A stretch of DNA of 64,000 nucleotides from Hofstenia miamia (taxonomy: Eukaryota; Xenacoelomorpha; Acoela). This document shows, in pieces, positions 47,141 through 59,564 of the stretch; within the stretch, counting starts at the first letter, position 1, and every line of letters starts with the position of its first letter. Where the stretch lies: positions 181,765-245,764 of the forward strand of contig SCFE01000004.1 in NCBI GenBank assembly GCA_004352715.1, given 5' to 3'. A program made the position numbers and the translations under genes. The notes beneath the pieces were generated by a model. It was given only the letters and a program-made list of their open reading frames with translations, ran no database searches and had not been told where the DNA came from.

Positions 47141-47535
47141 TATCTAAATGAAACACTATCTAGTTTAAGAGTAAACGTATAATTTTGAATATGTAAAAAT
47201 TATACTATACTATAATTAAAGTGCCTTGAAGCACTTGGGCTTAGAAATAACTGTTCAGTGTTTCATGTCAAAACATTTTTTTTTTCAGATTAATGGGTTT
47301 CGTGGGATTTATTTTATTGTAACTATAGGTACATAGAAGCTTTTTCGGTTATTATTTCTCTTTGTGGCCAGGTAATTTTAAAGTTTAAACAATCTTGCTT
47401 AATAATAAAACTGCGAAACAACAAATTTAAATATATTATTTAATATTGAATAATTACTTTTATTTTAGGAAAAGTGATTAAAATAGAAAACAAATTATCT
47501 TTTAATTTAAATCGCTAAATTTTTAACAAAGCTGG

Positions 47536-47582
<47 letters not shown>

Positions 47583-50500
47583 AATAATTACTGAGAAAAA
47601 AGTTTTATGCAAACTTTCTTTTCTATTTTTTTAATTATGTTTTAATAACTTTACCGCAATATACTAAAATTCAATATTTGTATTCTATTATATTATATAT
47701 TGTATTATGTTGCACTATATTGTACTGCATAATAATTAGATTTAAAAATCATTTATGGCAAGAACATAACATTTTCTCATTTTTCATTTAGTCATATGGG
47801 ATTGAAATCTTTACAAAAACGATCTTTTGCATTTTTCCAACCTTATAATATGTAAGAGCCAAAACCTTTTGGAGCAAAACTCATTATAACTTAAGTGCGT
47901 TTCAACCTTTTCTTTGCATTGGCCAACATTCACGGATCTTTGTTTTGTTCTAAGAACATCCATGCTTGAATGTTGTTTTTCCAATTGCAATCAACAGAAT
48001 AGTAAAAACTAGTTTTGCAGTTCTTATTAAACTTGCATAATTGTAAGTAGATTTTCAACGACTAAGCATTCTAAAAATGTGCTTCCTTTAACATGTCTCT
48101 AGCCAATCACAACAGAACAAGCTGACATTGATATTCATTCTTTGTCTCAATGCTACATATTGCTTCAACGTTTTTTCAAAAATGTGAATAAAAAAACTTT
48201 TTTGAAATTTTGCATAAATAATTTTACATTTTTTAGGATTTCCTTAAATTTTCCTACTCAAACATTGAAAAGCAGAAATTATGGTAGTATTCCTGTTTCA
48301 AATGTTAAGAATTACTCATAATATCTGTGTAGGTTTCTTCTGAAATTGAGAGAAGAGTATCTACTGGGTAGCAAATCGTTTTTTGTTCAAAATTGCTTAT
48401 ACATCAAACAGCGGGAAAAGTTCAAATCTGCAGCATAAAGAAAATATTATAATTGTCTCATTTTGAAAAAAAATTTAATTATACATATTTTGATTTAGAA
48501 TTTTTTCATTTAGTCAAACAACTTTTGAAATAGTCAAAGCTTAAAAAATCCCGAAGCAACTTCGAGTTTTCCAGTAAATGGCGAGCTTTTTTCAAAGCAA
48601 TTTATGTTTACTAAACTTTTCTTCTTTAAGATATTAATATTTTATGATAAAGAGATTCTGTAATATAATATTAATTCTGCAATTAATATTAAAATGCAAT
48701 TTATTCAAAGTATATTCTATTTGTAAATTGAATAATGCTTGGTAGTGAAAGCTGTTGAACTTAATTAATAATCGATACTACTTTAGCCACTTAAATGTAA
48801 ATTATGCTGTTTTCCTAAAAGGCAATTACAAATTTCTGAAAATATTTTTACAATTAAACTAAATTGGGTTCAATTTTTTAGATTGATAATTATAAGTATA
48901 TTGAGAACAATAAAAAATCCTTTGTAATATCATGAATGGGGGAAGCACAAACCAGTGGAAGATAAGAGTACTAAGGAATTTGAAGCACAGTCTAATATTT
49001 TAATCTAGATGAATCAGTTCAAGCAATGGTAAAAAATAATACATTTCTGAAACTTTACCTAGGCAGGTGAATAATGTCCGAGAACATGAATAACTTCGCC
49101 ACCACAATGTTTTGCGTGAGTAACTATATGGCAGGAGAGGACACAGAATGAGAATTGGGGATTTCGGGTCTCTCTAATATAGGAAAATTTTGATCATCTA
49201 TAACAGTCGGTAAGAAACCAAAATTTTGGAACATCATTAATGTTCTTCTCAATGCAATTTTCAATGTTACTCTTTAAACTTTAAAGGGCACGTATAAAAT
49301 TTATCATGGGAGTAATTATTCCATAATGCAAATATTAGATGAACTCATTCTAAGCAGCAGAACACGCTTTGCACGATTTATTAACGTCGGATACAGGGGG
49401 GGGGGCTGTCGAAGGGGCCCAAAGCCTTCTCCAAAATAAGAAAAAATCTCTAAAATTTTGCAATGAATATTTCATTCTGAGATAGTACCCAATTATGCAA
49501 TTAACATATGCTTTACATTGGACCATCCCTCACCCAAAAATAGTTGTATATCCACCAATTCGTGAAGAATACAGGGATTGCATGATGCTAAAAATTAGCA
49601 TAGCTGATTTCTTGTAAGTTTAAAGTTCAAAGCTGCAATAGATGGAAAAGCTCAAAATAAGAAGAACATTAGTAGTATTGAAAGAGCTTGTTGGTATTAA
49701 AAATTGTAAGCTTTGGTGCATGTTCATTACAAAGTAAAAGTTTGGTTCAAACAATTTGGTAAAACTTTTAACAAAAAATTCAAGTTAACAAAGCATTGGC
49801 TCTTTTGAATATTTTTTAATAAATATTTGTAAGTACTTTTTTAGTTGACTGGGGTTAATGTAGAAAGCAACAGCTAATGTTAGAGATACTTTTTGACAAT
49901 CAGTTGACATCGCTAGTGGAGTTCCATATGTGAGTTTTTTGCAAGAGGAATAAACTACTTTTAAATTTTTAAAAGACAAGGGTTACACAAATCTGCATTG
50001 TAGGTGTCTAAATATGCATGCAAAAATATTATGAAAATTGAAGTGCCTCTAAAGACTGCATATCTGACTGTAGCTGTATACATTGTGCTCTATGCACCGA
50101 TACAACCAAAGAGCTTGTTTCAAAAAGACAATGCCATGTATAATTTTTAAATGAATTTTTATGCAAAATTTACAAGAAATAAGCCAATGTTGATGTATCT
50201 TTATAACAGTTCATCCATGAACCATTGCGAAGTAATTGCTTTAACTTTGTTGCGTATGAATAAACATATGCTTGCTTAAAACACAACTCTTACAAAGCAA
50301 GTAGCAGAAATTCTCTGTGCTAGGTTGCTGCGTATTTCACAATGCCAGAATTTTCTGACTCTGCTATCTGTGTGCTACATGATTTCATGTCTTTGGCAAC
50401 TTTGTAAATATTAACTTAGTCAACCATAACAATATAAGTTTGTCTGATTCTTTTGCTATTTTCAGCATTCCTTAGAACTGCCATATTTATTTTTAATAAA

Positions 50501-50654
50501 ATAATTATATAATTTTACTTCCATTTACTTTTGTTAATTAAGGACTTTTTATTAAATTATAAATTGCTGTTCTATTTTACAATCCAAATATTCTAGATGA
50601 TACATTTCACGGCTCTAATGTTGTGACCATTTAAGTTATGGACTAGCTTTACAT

Positions 50655-50726
<72 letters not shown>

Positions 50727-51587
50727 CAGATTGTCCGACATGTTTGGTTTTATATGACTATGTCTTAGTTTTTTAGATTTGTCAATTCTGAAATCAAAAC
50801 AAGATCTAAAAATTATGTCATTAAGAATGAAACCAAGAAATCAGACTGGCTGCTTTGAAGTTGTTTGATAGTAAAACCAAGCCAATTTTGAAAGGCCTAA
50901 ATTATGTCTTGGATGATTTTTACTTGTTGATCCCAATCTACATGCTCATTGCCTTTATCACAATTGTAAATATCGAACAAGAAGTAGAATGGTAATAAAA
51001 CTGCAGGAAATATTCTTTAGAAAAGAAGACGCATTGGAAGCAATTCTCAGATTTGTCATGGATGAGGCGCAACAAGGTCATCAAATATAAAGTACTTCTT
51101 TGTGAAAAAAATTCATGTGAAGGAAAGTCAGGATCAATTTGGCAGAAGAAACTAGATATTAGATGAAGTTTGTTTTTCACTTTACCTGTATTTACAGTTA
51201 AATGGTACCTTGCCTTTTAGTAAATGTCAGAAAACCCAAACACTAGCAATTCTCGGTGAAACTTTAGATCTATCTTAGTACTACTTGCTTATTTTCTAAT
51301 GCAGCACCATCGAGACTTATCAGAATTATGAAAAATATTTTTTATATTTCGTCTGACTGGGCAAAAAAATGGTTGCTGGGCAATTGGAGGTAATTTCTAA
51401 AAGTAGTCCCAGACCCGATAGCCATACAAAACAGCCTATAAATGTTTTAGAAAGGAAAAAATCTGTGAGTCTTAAACCTCACCAGAAATAAATATTCGAT
51501 CAAAGTTTTGCAATAGCTTCAAAGAGTATGTAAACAAAGAAAATCAGCCATTACCATTTATTCTGTCAAATAGAAATACATACTAGC
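47141..51587. other. GPCR intron 1, no exon recognised
   Basis: AT-rich, with long (TA)n tracts at 47539-47575 and 50655-50726 and a G-run at 49396-49405 followed by a short GC-rich patch. The frames at 49785-49979 and 50938-51180 show no motif or splice context. Confidence 0.6.
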
Positions 51588-51968
51588 TAGTGTTCTGCGG
51601 CTATGACCTCGACCACGGTTTAGCCGTTAGCCGGCTGTAGCTGCGGACAATAACAGGCTGCGTCCAAAGATTTTGTCTTACGGCCAAAATTTATTTCTGA
51701 ACATCAGGATAACCAATTTATTTCCATGATTGTTAATGTATTTTTGTTTTCAAAACCTGGTCGCTTTGATCATTTTCATTAATTATTCGAACAATGAGCA
51801 TGTTTTAATCGTTCTATTGAAAATGTCAGCATTCACTTAGTAGTAGTAAAAAGCGCCGGCAACGGCCGGCTACGCCTAAATCATTACGGCAAACGGCCAG
51901 CTAAGTTCAAAATATATATTTGCATGACCGGTTGCTGCCAAGAAAATTGCCCTGGCCACAGAGCACTA
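51588..51968. mobile_element. hAT-like non-autonomous element with GGCCGG/CCGGC words
   Basis: The ends TAGTGTTCTGCGGC (51588) and, inward from 51968, TAGTGCTCTGTGGC are inverted repeats with two differences in 14. The flanks ATACTAGC (51580-51587) and ATAGCAGC (51969-51976) are a probable 8-bp target duplication with two mutations, the hAT hallmark. Both end regions (about 80 bp) are packed with TAGCCG, GCCGGC, ACGGCC and GGCCGGC words; the centre is AT-rich. No ORF. Confidence 0.65.
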
Positions 51969-52588
51969 ATAGCAGCTTCCTCAACTTAAACTTAGAAAAT
52001 AGAAAGCTTATCTAATGCATTTACATTAGGGTTGTCCAAATTTTGGCTATGTCTGAAAAGTTGAAAACTGCAACACATCAGGTTGCTCAAAAGCAACACT
52101 AATTTACATATTTGTCAGCGAGGTGAGCTTCTAACAAGCCTAGTTGAGATGACCTTGAACAGAGTATAGGATATACATCGAGCAGAAAATTAGACTATTT
52201 TAATCAAAACTAACTAATAGTACTGCTTGTTAATTTGATTATGCAGATCTTTTATATTTTTTCATTCAATATGCGTTTCTTATAAGCATATTTTAGAAAT
52301 GTTTATTACATAATAGGATAATAGCCATGTAAAAAGTTTTGAGAGCGAAATTTTTTATTAAAATTTTGAGCTGAAACAGGCGTCATTGAAATAATTTTTG
52401 TGACAAGCCGAGCCGATCTTAGAAATTTTGGCTTGTCAATAAGTCTGTCCTTGAGTAAGTTTTTTGTATATATATATATTGCCTACCTGCATTTTCAAAA
52501 TGAGTTGTGGGCGACCTTCTTTAATCAAATCCAAGAAAAACATATATCTTCATTGTTTTCTTTCAAAAAATCCTCAAAATATGGCACG

Positions 52589-52591
52589 TAT

Positions 52592-52625
<34 letters not shown>

Positions 52626-52626
52626 G
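52589..52626. repeat. (TA)n microsatellite
   Basis: A TATACATACA lead-in is followed by about 13 TA units. Confidence 0.9.
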
Positions 52627-52716
52627 TCAAGCATACATAGAAAAATACTGCTTTCAATATCCTCAAGATTATAGAAGAATTTCAGAAAAATTGGAAGTAA
52701 TTTTTGGAATTTTTAC

Positions 52717-52885
52717 CTTGAATGTATACTGTGGCAGAAATGGAAGATTTCATTGAAGAAATTGTAATTAAGCTGAGGGCATTGGCAAAGATACCAATAA
52801 CTGAAAACGCAAGCGTGAACCATCCAGTTGTTACATATACTAGCTCTTCTTTCCAACCATAAATGCAAACACTAGTGGAGTTCAT
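52717..52885 (-). CDS. Class A GPCR, exon 1: N-terminus and helix 1
   Basis: It starts at ATG 52885 and ends at donor ATTCAAG/GTAAAA, giving 56 codons plus one base. The short N-terminus has a glycosylation-type site (NST) and one Cys. TM1 reads WFTLAFSVIGIFANALSLIT, with the conserved Asn (N1.50) in FANALSL. After it, SSMKSSISATVYIQ is the first intracellular loop and the start of TM2. No signal peptide is needed for this class. With exons 2 and 3 the receptor is about 325 residues, a usual length. The 6.3-kb intron that follows holds two mobile elements. Its position and strand fit the same gene; the exon 1/2 junction is not resolved at the base level. Confidence 0.75.
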
Positions 52886-53093
52886 TGAAATTCAATTCAA
52901 CTGGATTTAATGCATTAATAATATAAATAATTTGATTGGCTGAGCTGATGGACGTTTTAATAATTTCTTGGACACTAGATATTCATTCAATTTCACTTTT
53001 TGAGCAACTAGATATCAATTGCTTACTCTAGTCGTAGTCTATAAAGAATATTTGGTTTAGAAAATTTGAATAAATATTGAAAAGCTATTGGGT
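52886..53093. other. Upstream side of the GPCR gene
   Basis: About 200 bp of AT-rich DNA separates GPCR exon 1 (start codon at 52885, transcribed leftwards) from the LINE fragment. No clear TATA box or initiator could be singled out. Confidence 0.4.
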
Positions 53094-53617
53094 TGATGCA
53101 GCAACAAGAACATTAATTAATAGCTTTCTTACAAATAAAGAACAACCTGTGCAGTTTGATACTATTTATTCTGATTACATCACAACCAACGGTGGAGTCC
53201 CACAAGGCACTGTCTTAGGTCCTATCCTACTCAACCTTTACATAAATGATATATAAACCATCTTATTGACAACATAATGCAGAATACTGATGAAATATGT
53301 TTAATAAACAGGCATGCAAGTCAAATAGTTGCTACAAAGGACCTGCAGAGAAATATTGACAAACTGATGATCTACTTCAGCCAAAATATATTGACAATGA
53401 ATAAGGAGAAAACCCAGTTTATTATCTTCACACCAAGAGAATCAGCACCATATACGATTCTGAGAACACGCCATTTATTGCACCAACTGATACAGTTGAA
53501 TATCTGGTAGTCATGATTGATAGAGACTTCCAATATAAGAACTTCATTCGCAAAAAAATCCTGAAAATACAATGCGGCATACAATATCTAAAACAAATAA
53601 AAAAGATTACTAAAAGC
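53094..53617 (+). pseudogene. LINE reverse transcriptase fragment
   Basis: The plus strand reads DAATRTLINSFLTNKEQPVQ, then GGVPQGTVLGPILLNLYIND (RT motif B box), then a stop. Next comes a frame with LQRNIDKLMIYFSQNILTMN and KEKTQFIIF (thumb-side helix), then EYLVVMIDRDFQYKNFI in another frame. The YADD catalytic box between them is deleted. It ends exactly where the DUF4817-type element begins (53623), and a matching LINE 3' end follows at 55825, so one LINE was probably split. This family (GVPQGTVLGP) differs from the LINE at 5.5-11.4 kb. Confidence 0.8.
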
Positions 53618-53701
53618 AGTTGTACAGGGTGAGCCAGTATTCGCTACATATCTGAAATAATAGAATAATAGTTTTACATTCAATAATTTCAACAATATAA
53701 T

Positions 53702-53755
<54 letters not shown>
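53702..53755. repeat. (CAA)n microsatellite, 18 units
   Basis: Perfect ACA/CAA repeats lie inside the mariner-like element, 40 bp from its left terminal repeat. Confidence 0.95.
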
Positions 53756-53800
53756 CTTATATGTGAAAAATTTGACTTCTTTGGCTTCTGGTGATAACGT

Positions 53801-54240
53801 TCAATGCAATTTTCTTGACGAATAATCATCAGCTGATAAAAATTGAGTAAATGTTGGTTTGAAACCTTCTTCTAAAACGCGAATAACTGATGTTTGACTT
53901 ATACCTGTGACGCCAGAGATCTTACGAATACTCATTTGAAGGTTTACTGCTGCTGTAACCAACTCAGAATTCTTTTCATTAGGTGGACGACCTGTGTGTT
54001 TAGCATCACAAACTGAACTGGTACTGAATAATGTTTCTTCCAATTTTTTAATAATTCGCCCTTCCAGCAAAGCTACATCAAATCTGTGCGCAAGCTGGGA
54101 ATGCACATCCGCCATATCAGCTTTTTTCTTAATACTGTTGCCATAACACTGCAGCGATAATTCGATATTCATTGGTATAACAGCTTTGATCTGCTGCTGC
54201 CACAACTGAAATGATAAAGAATACATAATAAAAATCATAA
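53801..54240 (-). pseudogene. DUF4817-type transposase N-terminal helix-turn-helix region
   Basis: The recognisable part reads VHSQLAHRFDVALLEGRIIK and KLEETLFSTSSVCDAKHTGR, then VNLQMSIRKISGVTGISQTS and VIRVLEEGFKPTF. This is the two-part helix-turn-helix head (DUF4817 plus an IS630-like HTH with S.RRIA...G+S..SV.RVL) that binds the terminal repeats. It stops at 53801 soon after LSADDYSSR, before any DDE residue. The frame stays open upstream to 54388, past the element end; that part is not transposase. An intact head could still bind terminal repeats, but there is no sign that it is expressed. Confidence 0.75.
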
Positions 54241-54354
54241 AAAGCATAATATTTACCTTCAATAATATTGGACCACTACATATATCACACATACAATTTT
54301 CAAGTTCACACTTTACAATTTTCAGATATGTAGTGAATTCTGATTCACCCTGTA

Positions 54355-55824
54355 GATGCAGTAGTAATAAGTCATTATAGGTATACATGCATATTTCTGC
54401 ATGATCTAGGTACTACACAGACAGAGCAAATAAATAGAGTGTATCTGTACGATGTTTAGTGTTCACAAACAAGCAATTATGATTTCATACATAATGTAGA
54501 ATCATCACCCATGCTGAGATGTGTTCCTAGCAGTATCTATTTAGTTACACGGCCATGCAGTTTCTTTCGGTGGGGGTAATGTCTATCTTTCTCGAACCAT
54601 CTGTCTCCAATATACTTTACACTAAAATTAGATTCCACGTAAGCATAATAAGTAACCGCTACTGTTTAGGTAGCTCCAAGAGATTCCAGTTTCAATATTA
54701 CAGAAGTGGACAACTGCCTGAAGCTGGATCCAGTCGCCAAGAGTCCATCTGCTGCTCTGAGGTTTCCATGGTCCAGCGACGCAGCTCATGCTCAAAGGCC
54801 TATGTTTATTATGTGTGCCCTAACTATTAGTGCTAATAAAAACCAGTCACAATTCGACTTATCTCTCAAACTCGATGTTGTGTAGTGTTAATATAATAAC
54901 ATAACAAGCAATAATGCATTGACTCTAGCTGCTAGACAATTAAAAACTATGTAATGACTAGAGCAGCTTCCTAGCCTACATTTAATGTGGTTAAAATAGC
55001 AACACTAGCTACGACAAAATAAAAAGTAAGCTATATACAAACTAACTATACACTAAAACAGCTCCCTAACCTACATATAAAAATAAAAAGTTAATGATAT
55101 GATACAATAAATAACACGGTCATTATCAGTTGATTATGGGTCTCCTAAGATGTATAGAATTTGGATCTAAAATACGATAGGTAATAGTTAACACACATAG
55201 GGTGGCTGACCAGCCTATTTCAGATTTATTAGTATATGCAAAACAAACGATCGCAAGCCAGCTAAGCATGCCTGAAAATCTCCCTACACCTATGCCTAAC
55301 TTAATGCAAGTATTGATTAAGGCTAATAGCATTTAATATCCCCTTGCAATAGCCTTGTGATGACTATATACACATGAAATGCTTAGCTGCGCATTATAAG
55401 TTAATTAATCAAACCAGATAAGAATAAGTTAAATTCCAAGGAATTTATTCTCCATCAACATAATATTTTGCTTTGTGCATATTTATAGTAATTCGTAAAA
55501 AACATATTTATTGAGCAAACAAGTACATGTCAAGTATTCAATTTCTGCAGTCCACGTAGAATATTTCTGCGTGGCTAATGGTCGCGTAATAAAATTAACG
55601 TGGAGCGAGTTGTCCACTACTGATTTGTCAAAAAGTGAAAGCGGCAGATATTTGCTTAAGTATTTTTCAAATTACGCGGGATGGCTAATACTATTAAATG
55701 ATAAACAAGTAAATCAAAGTTCTATGTTTTGAATACAATGTTTGATTTTGGTTTCTTTTCATCTTTAATTGGATTATGCTACAATAAAGCATCAATACAT
55801 TTGCATATATACCAATCTTGTTCA
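54355..55824. other. No gene recognised
   Basis: An imperfect internal repeat is seen (GAGCAGCTTCCTAGCCTACATTTAA near 54960, AACAGCTCCCTAACCTACATATAA near 55058). The 73-codon frame at 55511-55732 has no motif. It separates the two parts of the split LINE. Confidence 0.5.
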
Positions 55825-56330
55825 GATGTTTAAATGCATTAATCGAAATCAGCGATTATCTAGTCTATGCAAGTTTAACAAATGAACAAACAAATGCATC
55901 AATAATGTACAAATAAAAAGTAAATTTTGGAAAGAAGCATGTACAACAATTGTCTGTAATCTTTGGAACAAGTTAGATTCAAACCTTCGCAATGAATCAA
56001 ATTTTATACGTTTAAAAAAATACTTACGGAAAACCTGCTTGCAAACCAATTCATATTTGGATATTCAAAAACTCGGCAAAATGTCTGTCTAAAGTACTAA
56101 ACATTCTGTCTGTATTGTTATTTTATTAATTTTATTGTGCTGTTTTCTTTTTTATATTTGTTTTTTACTTTATTGTCGTAACATTTGTTTATTATATTGT
56201 ACATTCTGTATATTCACTTTGAAAGTATGTTTGTATATATTGTAAATAGTTGTACATATCATTTTTTGCAAATTGTATATATATACATGTATATAAAATA
56301 AAGGCTATTTAAAGATAATATTAATTCATT
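55825..56330 (+). pseudogene. LINE ORF2 C-terminus and 3' UTR
   Basis: The plus frame reads CINRNQRLSSLCKFNK, a stop, then SKFWKEACTTIVCNLWNKLD and SNLRNESNFIRLKKYLRKT to TAA at 56090-56092. The WN.L...LR....F..FK..L+ pattern is the usual end of CR1/Jockey-type RT proteins. A T-rich 3' UTR and AATAAAGGC near 56300 follow. Same strand as 53094-53617. Confidence 0.65.
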
Positions 56331-57766
56331 TATTCAAATAATTAATCTTTGCCACACGTAGCAATGGATATGAAGTTATTTTTTATGCAACAATTTCCAA
56401 TATTTTCCTAGCCGACCCTAGACTAATATCTCATGACTTCCAATAGAGTTTTAAATCTAATTTTATTTTAGCAGTTCTTGTGTGAATGCAATGACATTTA
56501 TGATTTTAGAAATGGAAATCTTTAATAATTTTCCAATATAAAGTGAGTTTCATCAACAAAGACATAAATGCATTTTCTAGATTCTTAGTGGCATCCCATC
56601 TCTCTTTTCTTGTCAGAAAAAAACAAATACAGATCATTTATAAACATAAGACGTAATATATAACAAACTATAATTATAGTAACTTTTTAGAGTACGCTAT
56701 GTAATCCTACAAGTAAAACTTTTAGATTTAATCAAATATTAGTGCAAATTTCAAATTATATTTATGTCGTTGATATTCATAGTTTTATACGTTTATCGTG
56801 TTCACATGCTGAAACTCTCGATTTCTCCACAAGAACATAGCATATAAATGTAGGTATTCAATCAATTCACACCATTTAAGTAAATTAAGTTTAATGAATA
56901 AAATGAAAAAATTTCGAAACATTTTGTAAGAACGTTCATCAAATACACTATTTATTGGTGCATTCAAATGAGATAGTTGCATACAATATTACTTAATAAT
57001 ATTTCAAAGAATCTACCTATCATTTTACAATTTGTCTACACATGGATGAATTCTGATACTTGAGTCTATTAAACTTAGTTATCGGTAGTTATTACATTTA
57101 CATTAGCAAAACAACAAAATACACCACTACAATTGCACAACTTGCAATCGCATTCATGATATTGTTTCATGCAGATTTCATAACTTAGCTAAGAAATATT
57201 GAAGGCTTAAGGTATACCTACTTATTTTTTACACTGGTATCACACACTCATACTTTATTTTAGTGCGTAGCTGTAACCTATTTGTGCAGTTGTACTTCAT
57301 AAATGCACAGTCGTAAATAAATAAATGTGCAGTTGTAAAATTCAAACATGTTCCCTTTCCTGAGTGTGTAAATAATCCATGAACATTTTTAACAGCTTTG
57401 TGCTTCTGATACCGGTCATAGATTTTCAAAAATCAGGAAATTTTTTGAAATGAATCTATTAATTTTGTTGAAATTCGTGTATAGCCCTAATCCAAGCGCT
57501 AACCCAAACCTAAACCTTAACTCTAATCTATGAAGTATATGAAATTCATTTTTACGAATTCAAAATTTATGAAAAAGTTTACGAAATTGAATTTTACGAA
57601 GTTAAATTTACTGTTACAAATCCATTAGATTATATATGAAGTTATTAATTACGAAGTCAAATTGTACGAAGACAAAATTTAGAAACAAGTTTAGGAAACA
57701 AAATTTTATGAAGTCAAATTTACTGTCACAAAACTTTGGATTAAATTCGAAGTTTTTAAGATTCCC
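56331..57766. other. No gene recognised
   Basis: At 57483-57530 a degenerate CCTAA-rich stretch (CCCTAATCC, CTAACCC, CCTAAACC) resembles interstitial telomere-like repeat. At 57540-57730, TACGAAGTCAAATT-like words recur four to five times. Confidence 0.5.
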
Positions 57767-58790
57767 AACCATTCATGCTTCAAAATACGGAATTAAAATC
57801 TGAAATTACAATAAAGAATAGTCAAATGTAAGTGCATGTACGTTTTTCTTTTTCGTTTTAGAAAGTTTATACTAATACTGTAAAGAAATTTTCATTTTGT
57901 TCAATGCCTATGAGGACAAGATATCTTCATTTTAACATATCATGCAGTTTTTACAACGATTGAAGTGGTAACAGTTGAATTTATTCAACATTGTGAGCTT
58001 AATAAGAAAATATTACTAACTTTGTTTCATGAGAATGTTATAAAATTTCATAATGTTTGTACACTTTTAATATGTTTGCTAACAAAAATTTGTACTAGAT
58101 TTGTTAAAAATCAATTTCTAAAGGAGAATTATTTCAAATCGCAAATAAATCTAAAAGCATCGTGGAGAAAATAAATCCAAAAAACAGCAAAACTTAAAGC
58201 ATTACAAAATCTAAAGTCGATTTTTCCTTCATGTTAAAAAAACGCGGACTGCTCTATTCACATCCAGTAAATTGAAATACGATAAGATTTGCATAAGTTT
58301 AGAAACATCATGTACAGTCGAATGTCATACAAGTTGAAAGAGATGTATATGGTTACAAACGCTTCGTAAAGTAGGAGGGCATACACTGTTTAATATGCTA
58401 TGCAAAACGAAAAAATTGTAAAATGTGTTAAAACATGTAGTATTGAAACCATATAAAAGGAAAAGTGTCTGATGTATTAAAACCCGTAGCAATACATTGA
58501 ACTCTGGAGGTAAATCAAGTAATAAAAATGCATATCTTAGGCTCTCATGATAGCGGAGAAATGCTTTTACATTTAAAATATATTGGCATCCTCTCAAATG
58601 TTATTCCTTAGAAACTCTATCAAGTTCAGATTTTATTTTAAAAATTCTCAATCTCTGTACGATTTTGAAACGTTTAATAGGAAAATTGGTTTTCCTATTT
58701 GCATATTATGAAATATACTTGAATTCAATGAGAAACCCGCATTGAAGAAGTATTTATTTAATTTTATCAGTTTTTGATAATCGTAATTTA
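57767..58790. repeat. Long interspersed repeat, copy B, left part
   Basis: It is homologous, in the same orientation, to 11491-12420. It differs by several indels, including about 100 bp near 58240-58330 that copy A lacks. No coding region. Confidence 0.8.
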
Positions 58791-59029
58791 CGTTATTTAT
58801 TTTTATATTTATAAATATATAACACTATCTCGTATTCAGAAATTATTCCTAACTGGTCTTAAATGTCTAAGGTACAGAATGTAGCTTAAATCATTTGATG
58901 ATGGCAGTTGGTTTTTTTATAATCTAATAAACAATTAGGAATATATATTAATTAGATGAATTGCTTTGAGTACTATCAAATGCATAAATCAATTTTTTAT
59001 AGCTTTGATGTTCATATTTAATTACATCA
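58791..59029. other. Copy-B-specific spacer
   Basis: It occupies the place of the satellite and flanks in copy A (12421-14499), but is only about 240 bp and has no tandem repeat. Confidence 0.5.
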
Positions 59030-59420
59030 AATATATAGACAGCCTAAGCAATAGAAATGCATGGAATGCATCTATAAATTATTTTCCCTAAATCATAATG
59101 TTTCATGTTTAAAAGATTGTTTAAATGAACATGTCATAACTCTACTTACATAAAATTGTCATCAAATACATCAGTTTGCCTAAATCACATAAATCAAAAT
59201 CATCAACTTTACATCTATAAATTATATTTGTTAAAATTATAGCATGGAGTAACGCATTTAAACATCGTTACAACAAACTCGTTATACCTGAAACTTGTCA
59301 TCAAATACATGAATTTATCCAAATCCTAGAATGCAAAAGTAAAAATTTGTCAAAAAATTTATTTATTCTCAATTATATTTTGTCAAAAACATTTATCGCT
59401 AGATGGTGTTCAAAACAGTC
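59030..59420. repeat. Long interspersed repeat, copy B, right part
   Basis: It matches 14500-14835. Inside it the motif TTGTCATCAAATACATnAnTTT...AAATC occurs twice (59157 and 59297), a small local duplication absent from copy A. Confidence 0.7.
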
Positions 59421-59518
59421 TGTACAGCCACATTGGCATGGAGTCATGTCCATCTACAGTACTTATGTATATATGTTATCTTTTGAAAATATTGTATATG
59501 TCATTGTAGAATTGATAA

Positions 59519-59557
<39 letters not shown>
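59519..59557. repeat. (TA)n microsatellite
   Basis: About 19 TA units with one interruption. Confidence 0.9.

Positions 59558-59564
<7 letters not shown>

Larger units (their letters stand above)
53625..54352 (-). mobile_element. DUF4817-type mariner-like element, head of transposase only
   Basis: The terminal inverted repeats are about 35 bp: CAGGGTGAGCCAGTATTCGC from 53625 and, inward from 54352, CAGGGTGAATCAGAATTCAC; both continue TACATATCTGAAA. TA flanks both ends (53623-53624, 54353-54354). On the minus strand about 54200-53815 encodes a helix-turn-helix head, and the 3' (catalytic) part is replaced by a (CAA)n tract at 53702-53755. A complete element would be about twice as long. Its superfamily matches the tail-only element at 41489-42058, but the termini differ. 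Confidence 0.85.

Noticed and set aside
49785-51180. Possible extra GPCR exons in intron 1
   Set aside because: The frames at 49785-49979 and 50938-51180 have no hydrophobic helix pattern of the expected type and no phase-compatible splice sites.
57483-57530. Interstitial telomere repeat
   Set aside because: Only a few degenerate CCTAA-like words; too short and irregular to support telomere origin.
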